Origin: Ruminococcus sp. Marseille-P6503
Lineage (GTDB): Bacteria > Bacillota > Clostridia > Oscillospirales > Ruminococcaceae
Assembly (NCBI RefSeq): GCF_900604945.1
Contig: NZ_UWPB01000001.1
Span: forward strand, 744,001 to 808,000
Direction of reading: 5' to 3'
DNA: 64,000 bases
Numbering within the stretch: position 1 is the first letter of the stretch; the number at the start of each line of letters is the position of its first letter. The notes beneath the pieces are model-generated. The model made no database searches and was not told the DNA's origin. It saw nothing but the letters and a program-made list of their open reading frames with translations. Position numbers and translations under genes: made by a program. Of the stretch, positions 27,397-37,109 are shown piece by piece.

Positions 27397-28081
27397 ATTT
27401 CAGTATATTCTTGAAAACTACAGGCAGATATGCTACAATGTAGGCAACGCGGCTGCAAAGTACGGCAGCGGCAGCGTAAAGATCATGGCGGTTACCAAAA
27501 CCGTTCCTCCCGAAAAAGTCAATTACGCGGTATCTCTGGGAATTGATCTGCTGGGAGAAAATCGGGTTCAGGAGTATCTATCAAAAAAAGACAGCTATGA
27601 TAAATCAGCCCGGGTGCATATGATAGGTCATTTGCAGACAAATAAGGTAAAATACGTCATTAATAATGTTGACATGATACAGTCTGTTGACAGCGTTAAG
27701 CTGGCGAATGAAATTAACAGGCTAGCAGAAAAAAACAAAAAGACTATGGACATTCTGATCGAAGTGAATATCGGCGGAGAGGAATCTAAAAGCGGCGTTC
27801 CTGCCGACAGGGTTTACTCGCTTATAGAGGAAATTTCCGCAATGAAAAGCATTTCGGTCAAGGGACTGATGGCTGTTCCGCCCATCGGATCCGGCGACGA
27901 GGCATTTGACAAAATGAATCTGCTTTTCCAAGGTGTAAAGGAAAAGCGTTTTCCGGGAGTTTCTATGGACATTCTGTCCATGGGTATGTCCGGTGATTAC
28001 GAAACGGCCATTAAACACGGGTCGAATCTGGTAAGAATAGGAACCAAGCTCTTCGGGGCAAGAAAATATTTGGAGGTTTAA
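27368..28081 (+). CDS. YggS-family pyridoxal phosphate homeostasis protein
   Basis: 237 aa from ATG 27368, which overlaps the previous gene; GGAGGT lies about 13 bases upstream. The PLP-lysine motif is KIMAVTKTVPPEKV, then LGENRVQEYL, HMIGHLQTNKVKYVI, and LSMGMSGDYETAIKHGSNLVR. A single-domain PLP-binding TIM barrel with no known catalysis that balances cellular PLP. It usually precedes sepF in Gram-positive division clusters, as here. Confidence 0.93.
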   Translation: MCQKSVNPPEFQYILENYRQICYNVGNAAAKYGSGSVKIMAVTKTVPPEKVNYAVSLGIDLLGENRVQEYLSKKDSYDKSARVHMIGHLQTNKVKYVINNVDMIQSVDSVKLANEINRLAEKNKKTMDILIEVNIGGEESKSGVPADRVYSLIEEISAMKSISVKGLMAVPPIGSGDEAFDKMNLLFQGVKEKRFPGVSMDILSMGMSGDYETAIKHGSNLVRIGTKLFGARKYLEV

Positions 28082-28085
28082 GGCA

Positions 28086-28511
28086 ATGAGCGTATTACAG
28101 GGTTTTAAAAGTATTTTTTTAGGTGAAGACGAGATTGAACAGGAAGAGGAGTATCAGTCAATCTATGAAAATAAAAAGGATTACGACGAAGCTGACAAAA
28201 ATCCCAACCGCGAGGTAAAAATCGCCGCGACTACTACTTTGCAGATCGTACTGGCAAGACCTAACGATTTTTCCGAAGTAAAATCCATCGGCGACGATAT
28301 CAACGATCAAAAAACAGTTTTGCTGAACCTTGAAACAGTCAAGAGCGAAGACGCAAAGCGTATTCTTGATTTCCTTTCAGGCGTAGCTTATGCAAATCAG
28401 GCAGACATAAAAATGATGGCGCAGAAAACGTTTGCTATTATGCCTAAAAACGTAGGATTTTCCGGCGTTGATCTGATGAGCGAATTGGAGAACAACGGTT
28501 ACAGCTTTTAA
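28086..28511 (+). CDS. sepF: Cell division protein SepF
   Basis: 141 aa. An N-terminal amphipathic helix (SVLQGFKSIFLG) suited to membrane binding, a charged linker, and a C-terminal SepF domain with the usual REVKIAATTTLQIVLARPND start and FLSGVAYANQADIKMMAQKT. SepF polymerises into arcs, binds the FtsZ tail and tethers the Z-ring to the membrane. Stop codon TAA is immediately followed by the ATG of the next gene. Confidence 0.95.
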   Translation: MSVLQGFKSIFLGEDEIEQEEEYQSIYENKKDYDEADKNPNREVKIAATTTLQIVLARPNDFSEVKSIGDDINDQKTVLLNLETVKSEDAKRILDFLSGVAYANQADIKMMAQKTFAIMPKNVGFSGVDLMSELENNGYSF

Positions 28512-29294
28512 ATGAAAGCTCTTGATTTGTCGTTCCTTGGGAAAGTCAGCAGCGAAGACAGGATTATGCTCAACAGAACAGTACAGTGGGCTTATAACGC
28601 GGAAAATAAGTTTCAGACAAAATACTCCTTTTTTCTTGACGAGCGTCAGCTTGCTCTTTGCGAAACGGTGTTACAGTCTGTTAAATTTGACGGTTATTCT
28701 TCATTCGGAGGGTATGAAAGCGCACAGCGTAAGGTGTTAGGCTTTTTTGCGCCTTATGACGATAAAGATCTGCAAGCTTTTCCGATTGTACCGCTTACTT
28801 TCACCTACAGAAAAAGCGACAGGCTCACGCACAGAGATTTTCTCGGCGCGGTTATGAGTCTTAAGGTGTCAAGGGAATCCGTCGGAGATATAATCGTTTC
28901 AGAGGGAAAGTCTGCGGTCTTTCTTTATGAAACCGTTGCTGAATATGTTCTTCAGAATTTAAACAGGATTGGCAGGACAGGCGTTAAAGCGGATAAAGGC
29001 TTTGATCCAGACATGGTTTCCATACAGAATTTTGAAGAGCTGAAAGGAACCGTTGCGTCGCTCCGGCTTGACTGCATTGTCGCTCTTGCTCTTCACATTT
29101 CGAGGGAAAAGGCCGGCAGTTTGATTTCTTCACTTGGTGCAGACGTTAATTATGCTCATATTTCTGCGCCGAGCTGTCCGCTTAAAGAGGGAGACAAATT
29201 CTCCGTCAGAGGTTACGGCAAATTCAGACTTGAACACATAGGCGGAGCTTCAAGGAAGCAGCGCGTTCATATAACATTGACAAAATATGTTTAG
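28512..29294 (+). CDS. YlmH-family RNA-binding protein (S4 domain)
   Basis: 260 aa beginning on the base after the sepF stop, with no strong Shine-Dalgarno, so probably translated by coupling. N-terminal YlmH domain: TKYSFFLDERQLALCETVLQ, then RKVLGFFAPYDD and FPIVPLTFTYRK. The C-terminal S4 RNA-binding domain ends with PLKEGDKFSVRGYGKFRLE. YlmH is conserved between sepF and divIVA and has been linked to ribosome-associated quality control and to division in Firmicutes. Confidence 0.92.
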   Translation: MKALDLSFLGKVSSEDRIMLNRTVQWAYNAENKFQTKYSFFLDERQLALCETVLQSVKFDGYSSFGGYESAQRKVLGFFAPYDDKDLQAFPIVPLTFTYRKSDRLTHRDFLGAVMSLKVSRESVGDIIVSEGKSAVFLYETVAEYVLQNLNRIGRTGVKADKGFDPDMVSIQNFEELKGTVASLRLDCIVALALHISREKAGSLISSLGADVNYAHISAPSCPLKEGDKFSVRGYGKFRLEHIGGASRKQRVHITLTKYV

Positions 29295-29305
29295 GAGGCA
29301 TTATT

Positions 29306-30046
29306 ATGTTAAAAGCAAACGAGATAAAAAGCAAAACGTTCGATACGGTCAGAAACGGCTATGATCCTGATGAGGTCAGCGCTTTTCTCGCGGAAATTGC
29401 AGAGGCTTATGCAGCCGCGTTGTCCGCTAACGATGACAGCGAGGCCAAGATATTCAAGCTGGTGGAAAAAATAAATGAATACCGGGCAGATGAGGACGCA
29501 ATAAAGGACGCTATGATCAACGCCCAGAAGGAAGCCAGCAAAACTGTAAATGACGCTAAAGCCAAGGCAAGGGACATGATTGAATCTGCCAAGACCGAGC
29601 AGGTTCGTCTTGCAGAGCAGAGCGCTTCCGAATGTGAGCGGATTATAAGGGAGCATAAGGAAAAGTGCGCTCAGCTGATCAAGGAAAATACCGAGATAAC
29701 CGAAAAGAAGATAACTGAAATCAGAAATCAGCTTGAAAAAGAAAAAGCAAAGTATGAGTCTTTGAAGTCAGAGGTTACATATTTTAAAGCCAATCTGGTG
29801 GAGCTTTATAATAAGCAGCTTCATCTGATAATGGAGATTCCGGAAGCAGAGGTCGAAAAACCGGCAGTTTCTTCTGCTGCAGCTCCTGTCGAGGAGCCTG
29901 TTCAGGCTGAACAAGCTGAAGAAAAAGGCGAAACAGAGTCTGACGCCAAAGACGAACAGCTGGAAAAGGTTCTGAATACCGGATCTTTTGAACCGGTAAT
30001 TCCAAAGGAAAATTTCGCCGATCTTAAATTCGGCAAAAATAATTGA
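29306..30046 (+). CDS. divIVA: DivIVA-domain protein
   Basis: 246 aa. The N-terminal lipid-binding domain is TFDTVRNGYDPDEVSAFLAE. A long coiled coil spans about 45-170, then an acidic tail rich in Glu, Ala and Pro. DivIVA marks negatively curved membrane at septa and poles and positions division or wall machinery. It completes the sepF-ylmH-divIVA cluster; ileS begins 17 bases after its stop. Confidence 0.93.
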   Translation: MLKANEIKSKTFDTVRNGYDPDEVSAFLAEIAEAYAAALSANDDSEAKIFKLVEKINEYRADEDAIKDAMINAQKEASKTVNDAKAKARDMIESAKTEQVRLAEQSASECERIIREHKEKCAQLIKENTEITEKKITEIRNQLEKEKAKYESLKSEVTYFKANLVELYNKQLHLIMEIPEAEVEKPAVSSAAAPVEEPVQAEQAEEKGETESDAKDEQLEKVLNTGSFEPVIPKENFADLKFGKNN

Positions 30047-30063
30047 TTGTTAGGAGAAGTCAA

Positions 30064-32859
30064 ATGCCACAGGATTATAACAAAACGCTTAATCTTCCTG
30101 AAACTGATTTTCCCATGCGGGGAAATCTTCCGAAGAGAGAGCCTGACGCCTTGAAAAAATGGGACGAAGAAAGGCTCTATTACAAGATGATAGAGAAAAA
30201 CGAGGGAAAACCTTCATATATCCTTCATGACGGACCTCCGTATGCGAACGGCGATATTCATCTCGGCACTGCTTTAAACAAGGTGCTTAAGGATATAATC
30301 GTTAAGTATAAAAATATGAGCGGATACTGCTCGCCATATGTGCCGGGATGGGACACTCACGGTCTGCCTATAGAACTAAAAGCGATGAAGGCTATCGGCG
30401 TTGAAAACGGAGCCATTCCTCCTATTGAGCTGAGAAAGCATTGTAAGGATTTTGCCCTTTCGTTTGTAGAAAATCAGAAAAACCAGTTTAAAAGACTGGG
30501 CGTTCTGGGTGATTTTGACGATCCTTATCTTACGTTAAAACCCGAATTTGAGGCACGTCAGGTAAAGATATTTGGTGAAATGGCAAAAAAAGGCTATATT
30601 TATAAAGGCTTAAAACCAGTTTACTGGTGTCCCGAATGTCAGACGGCTCTCGCCGAGGCTGAAATTGAATATTCTGACGATCCCTGCTTCTCCATATATG
30701 TTAAATTCAAGGTGACGGACGATAAAGGTATTTTTACTTCTCTCGGAGTTGACCTTGACAAGACCTATTTCGTTATCTGGACGACAACAACCTGGACTTT
30801 GCCCGGAAATATGGCTATATGCCTTGGACCTGAATATGACTACTGCATAGTTAAGGCTAACGGTGAAAACTATGTTATGGCAGAGTATCTGGTGCCTGAG
30901 GTAATGTCCAAGGCAGGTATAACCGAATATGAAACTGTCGGCAGGTTTACGGGAGCTCAGCTTGAGGGCTGCAAAACCGAGCATCCCTTTATGGGAAGGC
31001 CTTCTCCGATAATTGTAGGTTCTCATGTAACCCTTGAAAGCGGTACCGGCTGCGTTCACACCGCTCCAGGCTACGGTGTCGACGACTTTGAGGTATGCAA
31101 AAATTACGACGATATAGGCATTGTTGTAGGAGTTGACGGCAAGGGCGTGCTTACCAAGGATTCCGGTATGTTTGAGGGACTTACTACTGACGAAGCCAAT
31201 AAAGCGATTGGAAAGCATCTGGTTGAAACGGGAGCGATGTTTGCGACCGAAAGAATCGTTCACCAGTATCCGCATTGCTGGAGATGCAAATCGCCTATTC
31301 TGTTCAGAGCTACCGAGCAATGGTTTTGTTCAATAAACGATTTTAAGGACGAGGCAGTTAAGGCTATAGAAGAGGTTAACTGGATTCCCGGATGGGGCGA
31401 GGAACGAATCAAGGGAATGGTTCGCGACCGTTCGGACTGGTGTATTTCACGTCAGAGAACATGGGGAGTTCCTATTCCTATCATTTATTGCACAGACTGC
31501 GGAAAGCCTGTAGTAACGGAGGAAACTATAAACGCTATTTCTGAGCTTTTCAGAAGAGAAGGCTCTGACGCGTGGTATACACATGATTTAACTGAGATCA
31601 TTCCCGATAGCGTCAAGTGTGAATGCGGCTGCGGAAGCTTCACAAAGGAAATGGATATAATGGACGTATGGTTTGACAGCGGAGTTACTCATGCCGCTGT
31701 GCTTGATGAGCGCGATAACCTCCGTTCTCCTGCCGATCTGTACCTTGAAGGCGCCGATCAGTACAGAGGCTGGTTCCAGTCGTCGCTGCTTACGTCCGTT
31801 GTTTGCAGCGGTCACGCCCCGTATAAAAACGTCTGCACTCATGGCTGGGTTGTAGACGGTCAGGGCAAGACAATGCACAAATCTCTCGGCAATGGCATTG
31901 AGCCTGCTGAAATTACGGATAAATACGGAGCCGATATTCTGAGACTCTGGGTCGCTTCTTCAGATTATCATTCTGATATCAGAATTTCCAAGGATATTCT
32001 GGGACAGCTTTCCGACGCGTATAAGAAAATACGCAATACCGCCAGATTCATTTTGGGAAATCTCTCCAACCAAGGCGGATTTGATATTGACAAAGACGGT
32101 GTTTCGGACGATGAGCTGTATGAAATTGATAAATGGGCTTTGCTCAAGCTTGACGAGCTTATTGATAAGGTCAATACGGCGTATGAAGCCTTTGATTACC
32201 ATATAGTATTCCATGCGATCCATAATTTCTGCGTTATTGATATGTCTAATTTCTATCTTGATATTCTTAAAGACAGACTTTACTGTGAAAGGCCTGATTC
32301 AGTAGAAAGGCGCGCGGCACAGACTGTAATTTACAGAATTCTTTCAGCGATCGCAAGGCTTGTAGCCCCGATACTTTCGTTTACCGCAGATGAGATATGG
32401 TCTTATATGCCTCATTCGTCCAAGGACAATGCGGAAAGCATTTTCCTGAACGATATGCCGAAAAAAAGCGGTCTTACCGCAACTGCTGAATTTTCAGAGA
32501 AGTGGGATCTTATCGCTGCGGTTCGTGAGGACGCAAAAAAGGCCCTTGAGATCAAACGTGCCGATAAAGTTATCGGAGCTTCGCTGGAGGCTGAGGTTCA
32601 TATTTATGCGGAAGGAAAGCTTTATTCGGATATTTGCGCTATAAAAGAAGAACTTCCTGCATTGCTTATCGTATCAAAGGTCGAAATATTTGAAGGCGCC
32701 GGTAACGGCGAATACAAGGGCGAGCTTGAGGGCGTTTCCTTTACCGTTTCAAAAGCCGGAGGCGGCAAATGTGAGAGATGCTGGGTTTATTCTGATTATG
32801 TCGGAAAAAATGAAAAGTATCATACTCTTTGCGAAAGATGCTGCAATGTAATAGAATAA
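30064..32859 (+). CDS. ileS: Isoleucyl-tRNA synthetase
   Basis: 931 aa from ATG 30064 (AGGAGA upstream; the open frame to 30043 overlaps divIVA). The HIGH-class motif is PPYANGDIHLGTALNKVL near 60; the KMSKS-class motif is GKTMHKSLGNGIEP near 605. A CP1 editing domain lies between, with TTTWTLPGN and a GTGCVHTAPGYG segment. The C-terminal zinc knuckle has KCERCWVYSDYV and LCERCC. Charges tRNA-Ile and edits valine. Adjacent to divIVA in many Firmicutes. A terminator follows. Confidence 0.97.
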   Translation: MPQDYNKTLNLPETDFPMRGNLPKREPDALKKWDEERLYYKMIEKNEGKPSYILHDGPPYANGDIHLGTALNKVLKDIIVKYKNMSGYCSPYVPGWDTHGLPIELKAMKAIGVENGAIPPIELRKHCKDFALSFVENQKNQFKRLGVLGDFDDPYLTLKPEFEARQVKIFGEMAKKGYIYKGLKPVYWCPECQTALAEAEIEYSDDPCFSIYVKFKVTDDKGIFTSLGVDLDKTYFVIWTTTTWTLPGNMAICLGPEYDYCIVKANGENYVMAEYLVPEVMSKAGITEYETVGRFTGAQLEGCKTEHPFMGRPSPIIVGSHVTLESGTGCVHTAPGYGVDDFEVCKNYDDIGIVVGVDGKGVLTKDSGMFEGLTTDEANKAIGKHLVETGAMFATERIVHQYPHCWRCKSPILFRATEQWFCSINDFKDEAVKAIEEVNWIPGWGEERIKGMVRDRSDWCISRQRTWGVPIPIIYCTDCGKPVVTEETINAISELFRREGSDAWYTHDLTEIIPDSVKCECGCGSFTKEMDIMDVWFDSGVTHAAVLDERDNLRSPADLYLEGADQYRGWFQSSLLTSVVCSGHAPYKNVCTHGWVVDGQGKTMHKSLGNGIEPAEITDKYGADILRLWVASSDYHSDIRISKDILGQLSDAYKKIRNTARFILGNLSNQGGFDIDKDGVSDDELYEIDKWALLKLDELIDKVNTAYEAFDYHIVFHAIHNFCVIDMSNFYLDILKDRLYCERPDSVERRAAQTVIYRILSAIARLVAPILSFTADEIWSYMPHSSKDNAESIFLNDMPKKSGLTATAEFSEKWDLIAAVREDAKKALEIKRADKVIGASLEAEVHIYAEGKLYSDICAIKEELPALLIVSKVEIFEGAGNGEYKGELEGVSFTVSKAGGGKCERCWVYSDYVGKNEKYHTLCERCCNVIE

Positions 32860-32872
32860 TTCTTTGTGCTCT

Positions 32873-32896
32873 AAGGCTCTGTAAAATCAGAGCCTT
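32873..32896 (+). terminator. Weak terminator after ileS
   Basis: 9-bp perfect stem (32873-32881 with 32888-32896), 6-base loop, then only a few T. Confidence 0.55.
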
Positions 32897-32975
32897 TTGG
32901 GCATTTCATGAATCTAAGGTTTCATTATAAGCTTTAATACTTACCGCTGACGGTTAAGCGGGGAAACGAGGAAAA

Positions 32976-33497
32976 ATGTTTATTATTTCGCTTGCTATAA
33001 TTGCGGTTTTGACCGCAATAGATCAGCTGATAAAATTTGCTGTCGTAAAAAATATTGAGATAGGTGAAATAATCAAGGTAGTCAAATTCGGTTCACATGA
33101 CATTCTCAGCTTGACTCATATAACCAATGACGGAGCGGCATGGAGCATTATGTCAGGCAAAACCTGGTTTCTGATAGGGATTCCTGTTGCCGTAATAATT
33201 GCCGCGCTTGTTTATATGTACAAAAAGCGCGGCGGAAGCAGACTGCAAACGATTTCATTGTCGCTTGTTATTGCAGGCGGTATCGGAAATCTGATTGACA
33301 GAATACGAATAAAAGAAGTCGTGGATTACATTTTGTTTGAACCGATTGATTTTCCGATTTTTAATTTTGCAGATATATGCGTTGTGGTCGGTGCGGTTTT
33401 ATTTTGTATTTATATAATTTTCTTAGAAGGAAAAGGTCAAAAATACAGATCTTCGGAATCGGAAACTGAAAAGGCGGATAACAATGAACAGGCTTGA
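32976..33497 (+). CDS. lspA: Lipoprotein signal peptidase LspA
   Basis: 173 aa with four transmembrane helices. Family motifs are ITNDGAAWSI (usually NxGAAFS), GGIGNLIDRIRIKEVVDYI and FNFADICVVVG, which contain the two catalytic Asp residues. It cleaves prolipoproteins after diacylglyceryl transfer. The last 14 bases overlap rluD, as in B. subtilis and many other bacteria. Confidence 0.95.
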   Translation: MFIISLAIIAVLTAIDQLIKFAVVKNIEIGEIIKVVKFGSHDILSLTHITNDGAAWSIMSGKTWFLIGIPVAVIIAALVYMYKKRGGSRLQTISLSLVIAGGIGNLIDRIRIKEVVDYILFEPIDFPIFNFADICVVVGAVLFCIYIIFLEGKGQKYRSSESETEKADNNEQA

Positions 33498-34392
33498 GTT
33501 TTACGCCGAAGAGGCTGATGAAGGCAGCAGAATAGATAAATGGCTGTGCGTTCATGAACCCGGATTTACACGTTCGGCGCTTCAGAGGCTTATTGAAAGC
33601 AACAGCGTTTTTGTCAATAATAAACCTGTAAACAAGAATTATAAGCTTAAAAATTCGGATCAGGTGGTTGTAATTGTTCCTGAGCCTGAGCCTTTGGAGG
33701 CTAAACCGCAGAATATACCTATAGATGTAATTTATGAGGACGACGATCTGCTGGTTGTAAACAAGCCTAAAGGAATGGTAGTCCATCCCGCAGCCGGAAA
33801 TCCTGACGGAACTCTAGTTAATGCATTGCTTTATCATTGCAAGGGACGGCTGTCCGGCATAAACGGCGTTATCAGACCGGGTATCGTTCACCGTATAGAT
33901 AAGCTGACAAGCGGGTTGCTTATTATCGCCAAAAACGATACGGCTCATAATATACTGGCTGAACAGATAAGGCTGCATAGCTTTACAAGGGAATACAGAG
34001 CCGTAAACTGCGGAAGATTTAAGGAGCTTTCCGGAACAGTCGACGCTCCGATCGGCAGAAGCAAATATGACCGGAAAAAGATGTGCGTTATCGACCAGAA
34101 TTCCAAGCGCGCCGTTACTCACTATGAGGTAATAGACGAATTCGGTCAGTATTCAATGCTTAAATTCCGGCTTGAAACCGGCAGAACTCATCAGATAAGA
34201 GTTCATTCCGCTTATATAGGTCATCCTGTTTTAGGGGACAGCGTATACGGCAAACCGTTTAAAGGACTGGATGGTCAGTGCCTTCATGCGAAAAAAATAG
34301 GCTTTATCCATCCGTCTACAAAGGAGTATATGGAATTTGACAGCGAGCTGCCGGATTATTTTTCAGATATATTGAAAAAATTAAAAGCATAA
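33484..34392 (+). CDS. rluD: Ribosomal large subunit pseudouridine synthase, RluD family
   Basis: 302 aa. An N-terminal S4 domain (SRIDKWLCVHEPGFTRSALQ) and a pseudouridine synthase domain with the catalytic Asp in VHRIDKLTSGLLIIAKND, plus LETGRTHQIRVH and HAKKIGFIHP. It isomerises specific uridines in 23S rRNA; the exact sites are not predictable here. Overlaps lspA. Confidence 0.93.
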   Translation: MNRLEFYAEEADEGSRIDKWLCVHEPGFTRSALQRLIESNSVFVNNKPVNKNYKLKNSDQVVVIVPEPEPLEAKPQNIPIDVIYEDDDLLVVNKPKGMVVHPAAGNPDGTLVNALLYHCKGRLSGINGVIRPGIVHRIDKLTSGLLIIAKNDTAHNILAEQIRLHSFTREYRAVNCGRFKELSGTVDAPIGRSKYDRKKMCVIDQNSKRAVTHYEVIDEFGQYSMLKFRLETGRTHQIRVHSAYIGHPVLGDSVYGKPFKGLDGQCLHAKKIGFIHPSTKEYMEFDSELPDYFSDILKKLKA

Positions 34393-34408
34393 GAGAGGTT
34401 TACCCTAT

Positions 34409-35224
34409 ATGTTTGAGGATATAAAAAAAGTATTGCTTATTACCGATATGGACGGAACGTTTCTTCCTGCAAGCAAAAAGCCAAGCTTTAAAAACCTGCA
34501 GGCGGTAGAGCATTTTCAAAAGGCCGGAGGAAAGTTTTCGATTGCAACAGGGCGATCGCTTCAGGCTTCACAGCAGTATTTCAGCGATTTTACAGTAAAC
34601 TGTCCTATTATAATGTGCAACGGCGGAATGGTATATGATATACAGAAGAAAAAACAGATATATGATGTTTATCTGCCCGAAAAGGCAAGGGACTTTACAC
34701 GCCAGATTCTAAAAGATAATCCTGACGTCGGATGTGAAGTTTTGCTGCTTGACGGAGTTTATGTGCCTCAGATGTCTGAAATGGAGTGGAAGCACTGTGA
34801 AATCTGCAAGGTTGATCCAATTTTGTGCAGCCTGGATAAAATTCCAAATAACTGGTACAAGGTTTTGTTTACCAATACTCCCGACAAATTGGGAAGGCTT
34901 ATTGATTATACTGAAAAAAACGGTTTTGATGATGTTGATTTTGTTATATCGTCTCCTCAGTATTATGAAATGCTTCCTCAGAATATTTCCAAAGGCTCGG
35001 CGCTTGAACATATGAGAAGCATATGTGGCATGGAGGATTATACCATCGTGGCGGTAGGCGATTTCAATAACGATATTGAAATGCTCAGATATGCCGACGT
35101 CGGCGTGTGTCCCTCTAATTCGACTAAGGACGTAAAGGCTGCCGCGGACATCGTCCTTGAAGTTTCATGCGAAGAAGACGCTGTCGCCGAGGTGATAGAT
35201 TACATATCGACTCAGTTAAAATAA
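34409..35224 (+). CDS. Cof-type HAD-IIB phosphatase
   Basis: 271 aa, start ATG 34409 with AGAGAGG upstream. HAD motif I is ITDMDGTFL, motif II IATGRS, motif III a Lys in SKGSALEHM, and motif IV VAVGDFNNDIEML. The large type IIB cap lies between motifs II and III. Such proteins dephosphorylate sugar phosphates or other small molecules; the substrate is unknown. Spaced 16 bases after rluD and 20 bases before the transketolase N-terminal subunit. Confidence 0.9.
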   Translation: MFEDIKKVLLITDMDGTFLPASKKPSFKNLQAVEHFQKAGGKFSIATGRSLQASQQYFSDFTVNCPIIMCNGGMVYDIQKKKQIYDVYLPEKARDFTRQILKDNPDVGCEVLLLDGVYVPQMSEMEWKHCEICKVDPILCSLDKIPNNWYKVLFTNTPDKLGRLIDYTEKNGFDDVDFVISSPQYYEMLPQNISKGSALEHMRSICGMEDYTIVAVGDFNNDIEMLRYADVGVCPSNSTKDVKAAADIVLEVSCEEDAVAEVIDYISTQLK

Positions 35225-35244
35225 CATATATGGAGGTTTATCGT

Positions 35245-36087
35245 ATGGACGCTACTATTAAAAAACAGCTTGAAATCAACGCCTGTAAGGTTCGTCTTGG
35301 AATCCTGGAGGGTGTGTTCAACGCTAAATCAGGTCATCCGGGCGGTTCTCTTTCGATTGCGGATCTGCTGACTTATCTGTATTTTGCCAAGATGAACGTT
35401 TATCCTGACAAGCCTGAGGAGCCTGAACGTGACAGATTTGTGCTTTCAAAGGGTCACACCGCGCCTGCGCTGTATTCCGTTCTGGCTCTGAAAGGATTTT
35501 TTGACGGCTCAGAGCTTAAGAATCTTCGTCATATCGGCGCCTTGCTTCAGGGACATCCTTGTATCCATATCCCGGGTGTAGATATGTCCTCGGGTTCCTT
35601 GGGGCAGGGTATATCCGCAGCCTGCGGAATGGCGCTTTCAGGAAAGATTTCGGGAAACACCTATAAAGTTTATACTGTTCTGGGAGACGGTGAAATACAG
35701 GAGGGTCAGGTTTGGGAGGCAGCCATGTTTGCCGCTCACTATAATCTGGACAACCTTGTGGCTGTAATTGACAATAACGGACTTCAGATCGATGGTAAGA
35801 TCCAGGACGTAATGTCCCCTTATCCGATAGCCGAAAAATTTGAAGCTTTCGGCTGGCATACTATAAAAATGAACGCTCATGATTTTGACGATATTGAGAG
35901 AGCCTTTGACGAAGCTGAAAAAATTGCGGGGCAGCCGGTAGCTATCATTCAGACGAGCGTAAAAGGAAAAGGCGTTTCATTTATGGAAAATAACGTTTCC
36001 TGGCATGGCGCCGCGCCTAACGCCGAACAGTATGAACAGGCTGTAAGCGAGCTTAAACAGGCGCTGAAAGAATTAGAGGAGGGCTGA
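35245..36087 (+). CDS. Transketolase, N-terminal (TPP-binding) subunit
   Basis: 280 aa from ATG 35245 (TGGAGG upstream); the frame is open further but overlaps the HAD gene. KSGHPGGSLSIADLL and the TPP motif GDGEIQEGQVWEAAMFA followed by VIDNNGLQIDG identify the N-terminal half of a split transketolase. It pairs with the next gene, 4 bases downstream. The complex interconverts sugar phosphates in the pentose phosphate pathway. Confidence 0.94.
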   Translation: MDATIKKQLEINACKVRLGILEGVFNAKSGHPGGSLSIADLLTYLYFAKMNVYPDKPEEPERDRFVLSKGHTAPALYSVLALKGFFDGSELKNLRHIGALLQGHPCIHIPGVDMSSGSLGQGISAACGMALSGKISGNTYKVYTVLGDGEIQEGQVWEAAMFAAHYNLDNLVAVIDNNGLQIDGKIQDVMSPYPIAEKFEAFGWHTIKMNAHDFDDIERAFDEAEKIAGQPVAIIQTSVKGKGVSFMENNVSWHGAAPNAEQYEQAVSELKQALKELEEG

Positions 36088-36091
36088 TATT

Positions 36092-37039
36092 ATGGCTGAT
36101 ATAATCAAAAAGGCTACCAGAGAAAGCTACGGCGAAGCTCTTGCCGAGCTGGGAGAAAAATATGAAAACCTTTATGTTTTGGACGCCGATCTGGCCGCCG
36201 CCACCAAAACCGGAATTTTCAAAAAGAAGTTTCCTGACAGATTCTTTGACTGCGGAATTGCCGAAGCCAATATGATGGGTGTTGCCGCCGGTCTAGCCGC
36301 TACAGGAAAGATACCTTTTGCCTCTACCTTTGCAATGTTCGCGGCAGGCAGAGCGTTTGAAATTGTAAGAAATTCCATTGGATATCCTCATCTTAATGTA
36401 AAAATCGGAGCTACTCACGCCGGAATTTCAGTGGGTGAGGACGGAGCAACTCACCAGTGCAACGAGGATATCGCTCTGATGAGGACGATTCCCGGCATGA
36501 CTGTAATAAATCCTGCGGATGATGTTGAAGCCAGAGCCGCGGTTGAAGCGGCAATACTTCACAACGGTCCCGTCTATATGAGATTCGGACGCCTTGCCGC
36601 TCCGGTATTCAACGATAAAAGCACTTATAAATTTGAGCTTGGAAAGGGAATAAAGCTGAGAGAGGGAACAGACATTTCTGTTATTGCTACAGGACTTATG
36701 GTTTCTCAGGCTCTTGAAGCGGCTGATATCCTAGCGGCGCAGGGAATAAGCGCTGAAATAATTAACATTCATACTATCAAGCCTATAGATTCGGAAATCA
36801 TTGTTGAATCGTCAAAGAAAACGGGACTGGTCCTTACAGTGGAGGAGCACAGCGTTATAGGCGGACTTGGTTCGGCAGTATGCGACGTACTGAGCTCAGA
36901 GCTTCCTACTAAGGTCGTAAAAATCGGAGTGAACGACGAGTTCGGATATTCCGGCCCTGCCGCCGAGCTCTTAAAGGCTTTCGGTCTGTGTGCGGACAAC
37001 ATTGTAAAAACAGCTAAGGCGGCTGTTGAAGCAAAATAA
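36092..37039 (+). CDS. Transketolase, C-terminal (pyrimidine-binding) subunit
   Basis: 315 aa with the pyrimidine-binding domain (VLDADLAAATKTGIF, CGIAEANMMGVAAGLAATG) and a C-terminal domain with HTIKPIDSEIIVESSKKTG and EEHSVIGGLGSAV. It completes the split transketolase and contacts the TPP aminopyrimidine. The spacing of 4 bases to its partner indicates coupled translation. Confidence 0.94.
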   Translation: MADIIKKATRESYGEALAELGEKYENLYVLDADLAAATKTGIFKKKFPDRFFDCGIAEANMMGVAAGLAATGKIPFASTFAMFAAGRAFEIVRNSIGYPHLNVKIGATHAGISVGEDGATHQCNEDIALMRTIPGMTVINPADDVEARAAVEAAILHNGPVYMRFGRLAAPVFNDKSTYKFELGKGIKLREGTDISVIATGLMVSQALEAADILAAQGISAEIINIHTIKPIDSEIIVESSKKTGLVLTVEEHSVIGGLGSAVCDVLSSELPTKVVKIGVNDEFGYSGPAAELLKAFGLCADNIVKTAKAAVEAK

Positions 37040-37058
37040 GGAAAAACTTGCAGTTATA

Positions 37059-37086
37059 TTAACAAAATCGCTTTCTCTTGTATATT
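37059..37086 (+). promoter_or_regulatory. Candidate promoter of yunB
   Basis: TTAACA (37059-37064), 16-bp spacer, TATATT (37081-37086). A vegetative-type match; a sporulation sigma site cannot be excluded. Confidence 0.45.
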
Positions 37087-37109
37087 ATAAGCAAGAGGAG
37101 GCGATTTTA

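Noticed and set aside
30610-31320. 236-aa open frame on the minus strand inside ileS
   Set aside because: Antisense to the conserved synthetase; composition follows the complementary strand.
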